64,000 bases of DNA from Acetobacter okinawensis. Lineage in GTDB: Bacteria > Pseudomonadota > Alphaproteobacteria > Acetobacterales > Acetobacteraceae. Below the pieces are notes generated by a model that saw nothing but the letters and a program-made list of their open reading frames with translations, searched no databases and was not told where the DNA came from. The position numbers were made by a program, and so were the translations under genes. The DNA lies in the NCBI RefSeq assembly GCF_002153655.1, contig NZ_JOPJ01000003.1, forward strand, positions 42,834 through 106,833, read 5' to 3'. This document shows, in pieces, positions 44,247 to 52,634 of this stretch (position 1 is the stretch's first letter; each line of letters starts with the position of its first letter).

Positions 44247-45469
44247 GTTCCTCTTTTTTCCGGCAGATTGATCCGCCCCAGCGTATGTTAATGGGCCCCG
44301 GCCCCATTAACGCACACCCGCGCGTGCTGCGCGCCATGTCTGCGGACATGCTGGGCCAGTTCGACCCGGAAATGACAGAGTACATGAACGAAACCATGGC
44401 TCTGTACCGTCAGATTTTCATGACACAGAACCAGTGGACCTTTCTGGTGGACGGCACGGCGCGCGCGGGCATTGAGGCGGCTCTGGTCTCTCTGGTGGAA
44501 CCGGGCGACAAAATTCTGCTTGTCCGGGCCGGGCGCTTTGGCCTGCTCCTGTCCGAAATAGCCGAGCGTATTGGCGCCACCATCTGCTCGCTGGACCTGC
44601 CATGGGGGGAAGTGGCCACACTGGCCCAGATCGAGGACGCGCTAAAAACCCACAAGCCCAAAGTTTTTGCCTGTATTCATGGGGACACCTCCACCACCAT
44701 GGCACAGCCACTCGATGGCGTGGGCGCACTGTGCCGCAAATACGGTGTGCTGTCCTACACGGATGTAACCGCAACACTGGGGGGCATGCCGGTCAGGACA
44801 GACGCATGGGGGATTGATGTGGTCTCCGGCGGGTTGCAAAAATGCATGGCAGGCCCCCCCGGCTCCGCCCCCATTACCATATCCGACCGGGCGGCCGAGC
44901 ACATTATGGCCCGCCGCCACGTGGAGGCGGGTATTCGCGCCGAGGGTGTGCACAACGGCAGCCGTGCACGCATTTTGTCCAATTACTTTGATCTGGCCAT
45001 GGTCATGGACTACTGGTCGGAAAAGCGCCTCAACCACCATACCGAGGCCACAACCATGCTCTACGGCGCGCGGGAAGCCGCACGTATTGCCCTGGAAGAA
45101 GGGCTGGAGGCCCGCTTTGCCCGCCACGTACAGGCCAGTTCGTGCCTGATTGCGGGGTTGCGCGCCATGAACCTGCGCCTTTTTGGCAATGACGCACACC
45201 GCATGAGCAATGTGACCGGCATATGGATTCCAGACGGTGTGGACGGCGAGGCTATACGCACCCGCATGCGCGATGACTTTGGCATAGAAATCGGCACGGC
45301 CTTTGGCCCGCTGGCAGGCCGCGTCTGGCGCATTGGCACCATGGGGTACAACGCCGTCAAACATAAGGTGCTGCTGACCCTTGGCGCGCTGGAAGCCTGC
45401 CTTGCGGCACAGGGCCATGCCCTGCCACGCGGTGCTGCGGTGGACGCGGCACTGGCGGACTGGCCGTAA
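44243..45469 (+). CDS. pucG: (S)-Ureidoglycine-glyoxylate aminotransferase
   Basis: Class V PLP aminotransferase that moves the amino group of unstable ureidoglycine to glyoxylate, giving oxalurate and glycine. The 408-residue product has MLMGPGPINAHPRVL at the N-terminus, FLVDGTARAGIEAA, TDVTATLGGMPVRTDAWGID and the PLP lysine K200 in VVSGGLQKCMAGPPG; the family's Gln before Lys is present. Alanine- or serine-glyoxylate aminotransferase is the alternative, but 4-nt coupling to allC and the hpx genes downstream make ureidoglycine the likely donor. Confidence 0.92.
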   Translation: MSSSFFRQIDPPQRMLMGPGPINAHPRVLRAMSADMLGQFDPEMTEYMNETMALYRQIFMTQNQWTFLVDGTARAGIEAALVSLVEPGDKILLVRAGRFGLLLSEIAERIGATICSLDLPWGEVATLAQIEDALKTHKPKVFACIHGDTSTTMAQPLDGVGALCRKYGVLSYTDVTATLGGMPVRTDAWGIDVVSGGLQKCMAGPPGSAPITISDRAAEHIMARRHVEAGIRAEGVHNGSRARILSNYFDLAMVMDYWSEKRLNHHTEATTMLYGAREAARIALEEGLEARFARHVQASSCLIAGLRAMNLRLFGNDAHRMSNVTGIWIPDGVDGEAIRTRMRDDFGIEIGTAFGPLAGRVWRIGTMGYNAVKHKVLLTLGALEACLAAQGHALPRGAAVDAALADWP

Positions 45470-45480
45470 AAGGCCAGTCC
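45457..45480 (+). other. Hairpin enclosing the pucG stop codon
   Basis: GGACTGGCC at 45457-45465 pairs perfectly with GGCCAGTCC at 45472-45480. The 6-nt loop holds the pucG stop (TAA at 45467-45469). No T-run follows; the hpxZ ribosome site AAGGAGG begins about 9 nt later. A role in differential expression of pucG and the hpx genes is possible. Confidence 0.65.
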
Positions 45481-45503
45481 ATAACAACAAGGAGGCAAAG
45501 CGC

Positions 45504-45908
45504 ATGCAACTCGATGATGCCCAGACCATCGTGGCGCTGACCCACTGCTCCGACCAGTACGAACACGCACTGGCCGAAAACAGGGTCGAGGCGCTGGATG
45601 CCCTGTTCTGGCAGGGTCCGCAGACCGTGCGCTACGGTGTGGGAGAAAACCTTTACGGCGCGGAGGAAATTGCCGCCTTCCGCCGTAACCGCACGGGGGG
45701 CTCACCCGCACGCACCGTGCTGCGCCGCACCATAACCCCCATTGGCACCCATGCAGGGGTTGTCAGTCTGGAATTCCGCCGCATCGGCTCCACCCGCACA
45801 GGGCGGCAGATGCAGACATGGATCAACACACCCGATGGCTGGAAAATTCTGGCAGCTCATGTGTCCATCATGGCCGAGCAGCCAGAAACAGAACGCCCCA
45901 CGCTGTAA
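45504..45908 (+). CDS. hpxZ: Oxalurate catabolism protein HpxZ (AtzH-like)
   Basis: Small SnoaL/NTF2-like protein of the AtzH family. The 134-residue product begins MQLDDAQTIVALTHCSDQYE, carries DALDALFWQGPQTVRYGVGE and AFRRNRTGGSPARTVLRRTI, and ends near WKILAAHVSIM. The family is found beside AtzE-type amidases in purine and triazine gene clusters; in Klebsiella it is hpxZ. The ribosome site AAGGAGG is strong and fixes the start at 45504. The biochemical role is unsettled. Confidence 0.88.
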   Translation: MQLDDAQTIVALTHCSDQYEHALAENRVEALDALFWQGPQTVRYGVGENLYGAEEIAAFRRNRTGGSPARTVLRRTITPIGTHAGVVSLEFRRIGSTRTGRQMQTWINTPDGWKILAAHVSIMAEQPETERPTL

Positions 45909-45923
45909 GGAAAGGAGCACGCC

Positions 45924-46112
45924 GTGACTTCGCCTCCCTTCTCTGACGAGGTTCTTGTTGCCGCCCGCGCACAGGCTATGGAGCTTGCGCTCCCCCCTGC
46001 CTGTGTTGCCGGTGTTATTGCCAACACCAGAGTGTTGCAGAACTATGCTGCCCTTATAAGGGACTTTCCATTACCCGATACGTGCGAACCTGCGGGGGAT
46101 TACACGCCATGA
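45924..46112 (+). CDS. hpxX: Oxalurate catabolism protein HpxX (AtzG-like small subunit)
   Basis: 62-residue AtzG-like protein. It contains MELALPPACVAGVIANTRVLQNYAAL split around the DUF4089 core, ending FPLPDTCEPAGDYTP. AtzG is the small partner that forms a complex with the AtzE amidase in the cyanuric-acid pathway, and HpxX is the purine-pathway counterpart. The start is GTG at 45924 after AAGGAG. Its stop overlaps the hpxY start by 4 nt, consistent with a 1:1 complex. Confidence 0.88.
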   Translation: MTSPPFSDEVLVAARAQAMELALPPACVAGVIANTRVLQNYAALIRDFPLPDTCEPAGDYTP

Positions 46113-47458
46113 CCCGCTTTGCAAGTGCTCAGAGCATTGCGCATGACATCCGCAGTGGCAAACGCAGCGCTGCGTCCACCATGCAGGCCGTGCTCAACAC
46201 CATAACCCAGCATGACAGCGCCATTCATAGCGTAACGCATCTGTTTGCCCAGCAGGCCATGCAGCAGGCCCACGCGGTCGATGCCATGGTTGCGCGTAAG
46301 GAGCCGCTCCCTCCGCTGGCCGGTGTGCCCTTCGGGGTCAAGGACCTGTTTGATATTCAGGGCCATGTGACCACCGCAGGCTCCATTGTGCTGCGTAACA
46401 CCCCCCCTGCGGCACAGGATGCAGCCCTTGTCGCCCGGTTGCGCACAGCCGGGGCCATTCCCGTAGCCACGCTGAACATGGATGAATTTGCCTACGGTTT
46501 TGCCACGGATAATGCCCATTACGGCATAACCCGCAACCCGCATGATACGCAGCGCATGGCCGGTGGCTCCTCCGGCGGGTCTGCTGCCGCTGTGGCCGCA
46601 GGCTTTTTGCCCTTTACACTGGGGACAGACACCAACGGCTCCATCCGTGTACCCGCATCCCTTTGCGGGGTATGGGGGCTCAAACCCACACTTGGCCGCC
46701 TGCCGCGCGCAGGGGCCTACCCTTTTTCCGCCAGTCTGGACGTGGTGGGCCATTTTACCGGCACGCTGGAAGACCTGCGGAATATTTTTTACATCATGGC
46801 AGATACCCCTGCCGAGCCCGAACCGCAGGACCTGCGCGTCGCCTGTCTGGGCGGCTGGTTTGCCCAGAACCTGAGCCCCGCACTGGCAGCCGCCATAAGC
46901 CGGGTTTGCGCACACCTTGGGCTTACGGGCACCACCGAGCTGCCACAAACACCCACAGCGCGGGCCGCCTCCTTTGTCATCACCGCTTCCGAAGGGGGGA
47001 CACTGCACCTGCCCCGCCTGCGTGCTGCAGCAGAGGATTACGACCCTGCAACCCGTGACCGGCTGCTGGCTGGTGCCATGCTCCCCGCCAGCACCTATGT
47101 GCAGGCACAGCGCTTCCGCCGCTGGTTCCGTGAGCAGGTGCATGCTGCGTTTGAGCAGGTGGATGTGCTGATTGCCCCATCCGTCATGTGTGAGGCCCCT
47201 CTGCTGGATAACCCGACCATCATGGTTGGGGGCAAGCCCGCCTCCGCCCGTGCCAATCTGGGCCTGTACACCCAGCCACTCAGCCTGCCCGGCCTGCCCG
47301 TGCTGTGCCTGCCCCTGAGCAACACGGGCACACTGCCCCTTGGGTTACAACTGGTTGCCGCCCCCGGGCGTGAGGCAGCCCTGTTCAGCCTTGCACGCAA
47401 ACTGGAGCAGGCAGGCCTTGCCGGGCGCTACCCACACAACACGCAGCAGGCCGCCTGA
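46109..47458 (+). CDS. hpxY: AtzE-family amidohydrolase HpxY
   Basis: Amidase-signature hydrolase. The Ser-cisSer-Lys triad is K78 (GVPFGVKDLF), S154 (GGSSGGSAAAVAAG) and S178 (GTDTNGSIRVPAS). The 449-residue product is related to AtzE and to the GatA fold. In Klebsiella purine clusters this gene (hpxY) is assigned to oxalurate breakdown by gene association; the exact reaction is not firmly shown. The ATG at 46109 overlaps hpxX. Biuret- or glutamyl-amide-like substrates remain alternatives. Confidence 0.88.
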   Translation: MTRFASAQSIAHDIRSGKRSAASTMQAVLNTITQHDSAIHSVTHLFAQQAMQQAHAVDAMVARKEPLPPLAGVPFGVKDLFDIQGHVTTAGSIVLRNTPPAAQDAALVARLRTAGAIPVATLNMDEFAYGFATDNAHYGITRNPHDTQRMAGGSSGGSAAAVAAGFLPFTLGTDTNGSIRVPASLCGVWGLKPTLGRLPRAGAYPFSASLDVVGHFTGTLEDLRNIFYIMADTPAEPEPQDLRVACLGGWFAQNLSPALAAAISRVCAHLGLTGTTELPQTPTARAASFVITASEGGTLHLPRLRAAAEDYDPATRDRLLAGAMLPASTYVQAQRFRRWFREQVHAAFEQVDVLIAPSVMCEAPLLDNPTIMVGGKPASARANLGLYTQPLSLPGLPVLCLPLSNTGTLPLGLQLVAAPGREAALFSLARKLEQAGLAGRYPHNTQQAA

Positions 47459-47556
47459 CCGGCACAAGATGGTATAATGTTGTAATATTAAGGTTGCTCT
47501 TTCGTCCGTTTACGGTCAACCATTTCGGTACCGATACATTGTACGAAAGAACACCC

Positions 47557-49431
47557 ATGCACAGGTTTCTGCTTTTCTTGGGGTGCGGGCTGGCCGCTCT
47601 TGCGGTCAGCCATGCCCATGCAGGCACGTTACCCGACACCATTGGACGCGGGGCTTGCGCAGTCCACAAACAGACGGATGTCGCTGCCACCATGCGTGAT
47701 GGTGTTGTCCTGCGCGCAGATGTGTACACGCCTGTAACAAAGGACAAAGTCCCTGTTCTTCTCATGCGCACGCAGTATGGCAAGGCTGGCGCACAGACGG
47801 ACCCGTCGCGCTTCCACTCCCCCGACTGGTTTGCATCCCACTGCTATATTGTAGCGGTGCAGGACATTCGCGGTCAGGGAAAATCCGATGGCGTGTTCTA
47901 CGAATATCGCAATGACCGTGATGATGGGTATGACACCGTGGAATGGGCCGCACGCCTGCCCGGCTCCACCGGCAAGGTTGGCATGTATGGGTCCTCCTAT
48001 GTGGGTGCGACCCAGTGGCTGGCCGCCACCGCCACACCTCCATCACTTGCCACCATTGTTCCCTCCAACACCGGCTCGGATTACGGCGATGGCTGGACTT
48101 ACGAGGACGGCGCCTTCCGTCTGGCGTTTATTGAACCGTGGATGATGGAGGATATTGCCTCCTCCGCAGCAGAAAACCGGGGGGACAAAAAACTGGCGGC
48201 AGAACTGGCGGCACAGGGCCACAATGCGGCAGCACTTATGCGCCAGCGCCCCTATGCCACCTTTACGCCCTTTACGGTGGACGGCGAAAATGTTGCCCCG
48301 TATTTTTACGATGCCGTCAAACATTCCACATCTGATGCATACTGGAAGGCGTTCGACATCAAATCCCGCTATGCCAAGGTGACCGTGCCCGTACTGGCGT
48401 TTGATGGATGGTATGATTCCTTTTTGAGCGGCGCGCTGGAAAACTTTAACGGCATGCAAGCCCAAGGTGGCTCGGCGGCTGCACGCGCCAACCAGCGCAT
48501 TGTCATCGGGCCGTGGGACCACATTGGCTGGGGCCGCCCGGATTCCAGTGTCAGCCCACGGCTCAAGGCCATTGGCCCCGTGGCCAACAGCCCGGTGAAC
48601 GAACTGATGCTCCTGTGGTTTGACCATGTTTTAAAAGGCATGGACAACGGTGTGCAGACCGGCCCGCGCGTGGACTACTTTACCATGGGCGAGAACCGCT
48701 GGCACACAGCCTCCTCCTGGCCCATTGCCGGAACACAGTACCAGAAGTGGTATCTGGGCAGTGGTCGCAGCGCATCCTCGGTTATGGGCGATGGTAGCCT
48801 GACACCTGAGCATCAGGACAAACACAGCACAACAAAGACCGACACCTTTGTGTATGACCCACACAACCCCGTACCCAGCGTAGGTGGACATTCCTGCTGC
48901 GAGTGGAGCTTTGGCCCGCAGGGACAATACGACCAGTCACAAGTTGAGCAACGGCCGGACATACTGGTCTATACCAGCAAACCGCTGGATGCCCCTTTGG
49001 CCGTAACCGGCCCGATTACGGTTGACCTGTTTGCCACCTCCACCGCAACAGATACGGACTTTACCGCCAAACTGGTGGATGTCGCCCCCGATGGCACGGC
49101 CCTTAACCTGAACAATGGTATTCAGGTCGCACGTTTTCGCAATTCACTCTCCACCCCGGAGTTGATCACCCCCGGCGCAGTGTACGAATACCGGATAAAA
49201 GTCTGGCCAACCAGCAACCTGTTTTTAAAAGGTCACAGCATACGACTGGAAATTTCCTCCAGTGATTATCCGCAGTTTGCACCCAACCCCAATACCGGGG
49301 AGGTGTTTGGCCAGTCCGACCGCATGCTTGTCGCCACACAAACCATTCTGCATGACAGCAAACACCCCTCCGCCCTTGTTCTGCCCGTTATCCCTGTAAC
49401 GCAAGGGGGGGATCACCCGCCTGCGTTGTAA
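47557..49431 (+). CDS. Secreted CocE/NonD-family hydrolase
   Basis: Alpha/beta hydrolase of the X-Pro dipeptidyl-peptidase S15/cocaine-esterase group. A cleavable signal peptide is visible (FLLFLGCGLAALAVSHAHAG). The nucleophile serine lies in KVGMYGSSYVGATQWLAA, with QDIRGQGKSDG before it, GPWDHIGWG (likely His region) and a C-terminal jelly-roll domain (VTGPITVDLFATSTATDTDFTAKLVDV). The natural substrate is unknown; relatives cleave esters, amides or acyl-peptides. It follows hpxY by 98 bp on the same strand and its 3' end overlaps xdhC by 44 nt on the opposite strand. Confidence 0.85.
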   Translation: MHRFLLFLGCGLAALAVSHAHAGTLPDTIGRGACAVHKQTDVAATMRDGVVLRADVYTPVTKDKVPVLLMRTQYGKAGAQTDPSRFHSPDWFASHCYIVAVQDIRGQGKSDGVFYEYRNDRDDGYDTVEWAARLPGSTGKVGMYGSSYVGATQWLAATATPPSLATIVPSNTGSDYGDGWTYEDGAFRLAFIEPWMMEDIASSAAENRGDKKLAAELAAQGHNAAALMRQRPYATFTPFTVDGENVAPYFYDAVKHSTSDAYWKAFDIKSRYAKVTVPVLAFDGWYDSFLSGALENFNGMQAQGGSAAARANQRIVIGPWDHIGWGRPDSSVSPRLKAIGPVANSPVNELMLLWFDHVLKGMDNGVQTGPRVDYFTMGENRWHTASSWPIAGTQYQKWYLGSGRSASSVMGDGSLTPEHQDKHSTTKTDTFVYDPHNPVPSVGGHSCCEWSFGPQGQYDQSQVEQRPDILVYTSKPLDAPLAVTGPITVDLFATSTATDTDFTAKLVDVAPDGTALNLNNGIQVARFRNSLSTPELITPGAVYEYRIKVWPTSNLFLKGHSIRLEISSSDYPQFAPNPNTGEVFGQSDRMLVATQTILHDSKHPSALVLPVIPVTQGGDHPPAL

Positions 49432-50263
49432 AGACCTGCTGCCGGGGTGAGGGATGGAGCAGTTTTTCCACCACCTCGGCCGCCACAAGGGCGGCAATAA
49501 CCTCGGGGCGTTTGTCCCGCACGCCCCGGTCCCCTATGGGGCAGACCAGTTTTGACAGATGCTCTGGCAAAACTCCAACTTCTGCGAGCGATTTTTCAAA
49601 CCGGAGGCGCTTGGCGCGCGAGCCGATCAGCCCCACATAGGCCAGACCGGGCTGGAGGAGTGCCGCCTCCACAATCAGTGCGTCCAGCGTGTGCGATGGG
49701 GTGAGCACCAACACCCCCGCCCCCGGTTGTGCCGTAGCCAGCACCCCGGCCCAGTCGGATGTTACGCGCACATCCACCCCGCTGGGCACGGTACCAAATT
49801 CATGCGCACGCGGGTCCACCCAGACCAGTCGCAGCGGCAGGGGGGTAAGTGCGTGGGCAAGTGCGCGCCCCACATGCCCGGCCCCAAACAGGAACAGGCT
49901 GACCCGCTGGTTGCTCTGGCGGGCAAGCCGGTCCTCCAGCTCCGTGCATAACTCCGGGGTCAGCACCTCCAGCCTGACAGCCACACGGCCACCACAGCAC
50001 TGGCTGACATTTGCCCCCCCCAGCACAATCTGGTGTTCGCGCACCACCTCGCCCGAGCAGAGCATGGCATGGGCGTGCTGCTCACACGCCAGTTCCAGCG
50101 CACCGCCCCCCACAGTGCCTGCCACAACAGCCTGCCCTACCAGCATAAAGGCCCCTTCCTCCCGCGGGGTGGAGCCGCGCGTCAGGGTTACACGCGCCAC
50201 AACAAGGGGCTGCGGGGCCAGCCGCCACTGGCGGAGCAGGGCGTCAGGCGCGAGCCTGTGCAT
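49388..50263 (-). CDS. xdhC: Xanthine dehydrogenase accessory protein XdhC
   Basis: Chaperone that binds, sulfurates and inserts the molybdenum cofactor into xanthine dehydrogenase. The product has GSTPREEGAFMLV, GTVGGGALELACEQ, a Rossmann motif LFLFGAGHVGRALAHAL, and YVGLIGSRAKRLRF with CPIGDRG near the C-terminus. I start at the ATG at 50263 (MHRLAPDALL), 20 nt inside the xdhB 3' end; a longer open frame exists. Length is 291 residues. The last codons overlap the convergent CocE-type gene. Confidence 0.93.
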   Translation of the reverse strand: MHRLAPDALLRQWRLAPQPLVVARVTLTRGSTPREEGAFMLVGQAVVAGTVGGGALELACEQHAHAMLCSGEVVREHQIVLGGANVSQCCGGRVAVRLEVLTPELCTELEDRLARQSNQRVSLFLFGAGHVGRALAHALTPLPLRLVWVDPRAHEFGTVPSGVDVRVTSDWAGVLATAQPGAGVLVLTPSHTLDALIVEAALLQPGLAYVGLIGSRAKRLRFEKSLAEVGVLPEHLSKLVCPIGDRGVRDKRPEVIAALVAAEVVEKLLHPSPRQQVFTTQAGDPPLALQG

Positions 50264-52634
50264 CTGCCCCCGCACGGCGCTGGCGCAGGCGTTCGGCCAC
50301 GCGCAAAATCTGCTCAGGCGTTGCCGGAGCATTCAGCCCCGGGCAGGTGCGGTAGTCATCCACACTGGCCAGCGCATCGGAAATGGCATGCAACACGGCC
50401 ACACCATGCACAAAAGGCGGCTCCCCCACCGCCTTGGAGCGGAAGATGGTGTCCTCCCTGTTGGGGACGTTTTCCATAAGGCGCACATTAAAAATACGGG
50501 GCCGATCAGAGCAGGCAGGAATTTTGTAGGTACTGGGGGCATGTGTGCGCAACTGGCCTGCCGTATCCCAGAACAGTTCCTCCATGGTCAGCCAGCCAGC
50601 GCCCTGCACAAAGCCGCCCTCTATCTGCCCGATGTCAATATCAGGGTTAAGCGAGAGACCGGCATCATGCAGAATATCCACCCGCTCCATGCGGTTCTCG
50701 CCTGTCAGCAGGTCCACCGCCACTTCTGCGCAGGCGGCACCATAAGCGAAGTAGTAAAAAGGGCGCCCCCGCCCGGTTGCCGCATCCCACGAGATTTTAG
50801 GCGTTTTGTAAAACCCCGTGGAGGAGAGGGAGATACGCGCCATATACGCCGCATTGACCAGCGTTGCGAACGGCACCAGTGCTGCCCCCACCACAACGCC
50901 CTGGGCGGTAAACTGTATCTGTTCGGGCGGGGTCTGCCAGTGGCTGGCGGCAAATGTTACCAGCCGGTCCTTGATTGTGCGCACAGCCGCCAGCACGGCC
51001 ATGCCGTTCAGGTCCGCACCGCTGGACGCCGCGGTTGCTGAGGTATTGGGCACTTTGCCAGTGGTGGTGGCGGTAATGCGCACACGCTCCTGCGCAAGCC
51101 CGAACTCGCGCATGGCAATCTGCACCATTTTGGTGTGCAGGCCCTGCCCCATTTCCGTGCCGCCATGGTTCACCTGCACGGAGCCATCGGTATAGACATG
51201 CACCAGTGCCCCCGCCTGATTGAAATGCGTGGCGGTAAAGGAAATACCAAACTTAACCGGCGTAATGGCAATACCGCGCCGCATATGCGGGCTTGTCTTG
51301 TTAAAAGCCCTTATCTGCTCACGGCGCTTACGATAATCACAATCTATGGCAAGCTGGCTCAGCACCTCCGTGGTAATGGAATCTTCCACGGTCATATGGT
51401 ACGGGGTCAGGTTCCGCTCGGTTGTGCCATAGGCATTGCGTAGCCTGACATCCAGCGGGTCCAGCCCGGTGGCAAAGGCAATTTCCTCCATAATCCGCTC
51501 GGCTGCGGCAACCCCCTGCGGGCCGCCAAACCCACGAAAAGCCGTGTTGGACTGTGTGTTGGTCCGCAATGGCAGGGAACGCAGGCGTACATCGGGGTAG
51601 TAATAGGCGTTATCGGCATGGAACAGGGCGCGGTCCGTAACCGGGCCGGACAGGTCGGCCGACCAGCCACAACGGGCGGCCAGCTCCATATCCACCCCCA
51701 GCACATGGCCCTGTGCGTCAAACCCCACATCATAATCGATCACAAAGTCATGGCGTTTGCCTGTGAGCATCATGTCGTCATCACGGTCGAGGCGGAGTTT
51801 GGCGGGGCGGCCCGTGCGGGCGGCGGCAAGGGCTGCAAGGCAGGCCACAATGTTGGCCTGTGTTTCCTTCCCGCCAAAACCACCGCCCATGCGCCGCACT
51901 TCCACGGTCACAAGGTTGTTGGGGCAGCCCAGAACATGGGCCACCATATGCTGGGTTTCCGTCGGGTGCTGGGTGGAGGAACACACGCGCATCTCCCCAT
52001 CCTCCCCCGGGCAGGCGAGTGCGGCCTGCCCTTCCAGATAAAAATGTTCCTGACCGCCAACCACAAGCTGGCCCGCAAGCCTGTGTGGGGCATGGGCCAG
52101 AGCCTGCGGGGCGTCTCCGCGTGTCATTTCCAGCGCGCGGCAGACCAGTGCGCCGCCCTGGGCACGTGCCTGCTCTATGCTCAGGGCGGCGGGCTTGTCC
52201 TCGTACGTGACCTGCGCAAGGGCTGCTGCGTGGCGGGCGGCATGGCGGGTCTGGGCCACCACGGCAAACAGGGGCTGGCCATAAAAAAACACATGATCTT
52301 CGGCCAGAAGTGGCTCGTCACCCGCCCCCACGGGGCTGATCTGGTTATGCGCCACGTCCTGTGCGCGCAGCACGCACAACACGTCAGGGTGGGCCTCGAC
52401 CGCACTCAGGTCCATGCTCAGGATACGCGCGTGAGCACTCCGGCTCAGGCCCAGAGCAACGTGCACGGCGTTGGGGGGGAGTGGCACGTCATCCACATAC
52501 CGCGCCTCCCCCGCTACGTGCAGATGCGCACTTTCGTGCCGCAAGGAGGAAGATGCCCCCCCAGCAACCGGCACGGAACCGTGGGGCAGCGTTGCATTGC
52601 TCTGAGCCTGCACCGTGTTCTGTACCTCAACCAT
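50244..52634 (-). CDS. xdhB: Xanthine dehydrogenase, molybdopterin-binding subunit
   Basis: Large catalytic subunit where xanthine or hypoxanthine is hydroxylated to urate at molybdenum. The 796-residue product shows RYVDDVPLPPNAVHVALGLS at the N-terminus, VEVRRMGGGFGGKETQA, NTAFRGFGGPQGV, VNHGGTEMGQGLHTKMVQ, and the C-terminal GEPPFVHG containing the catalytic Glu. This layout matches bacterial XdhB. It overlaps xdhA by 8 nt and xdhC by 20 nt. Confidence 0.96.
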   Translation of the reverse strand: MVEVQNTVQAQSNATLPHGSVPVAGGASSSLRHESAHLHVAGEARYVDDVPLPPNAVHVALGLSRSAHARILSMDLSAVEAHPDVLCVLRAQDVAHNQISPVGAGDEPLLAEDHVFFYGQPLFAVVAQTRHAARHAAALAQVTYEDKPAALSIEQARAQGGALVCRALEMTRGDAPQALAHAPHRLAGQLVVGGQEHFYLEGQAALACPGEDGEMRVCSSTQHPTETQHMVAHVLGCPNNLVTVEVRRMGGGFGGKETQANIVACLAALAAARTGRPAKLRLDRDDDMMLTGKRHDFVIDYDVGFDAQGHVLGVDMELAARCGWSADLSGPVTDRALFHADNAYYYPDVRLRSLPLRTNTQSNTAFRGFGGPQGVAAAERIMEEIAFATGLDPLDVRLRNAYGTTERNLTPYHMTVEDSITTEVLSQLAIDCDYRKRREQIRAFNKTSPHMRRGIAITPVKFGISFTATHFNQAGALVHVYTDGSVQVNHGGTEMGQGLHTKMVQIAMREFGLAQERVRITATTTGKVPNTSATAASSGADLNGMAVLAAVRTIKDRLVTFAASHWQTPPEQIQFTAQGVVVGAALVPFATLVNAAYMARISLSSTGFYKTPKISWDAATGRGRPFYYFAYGAACAEVAVDLLTGENRMERVDILHDAGLSLNPDIDIGQIEGGFVQGAGWLTMEELFWDTAGQLRTHAPSTYKIPACSDRPRIFNVRLMENVPNREDTIFRSKAVGEPPFVHGVAVLHAISDALASVDDYRTCPGLNAPATPEQILRVAERLRQRRAGADAQARA

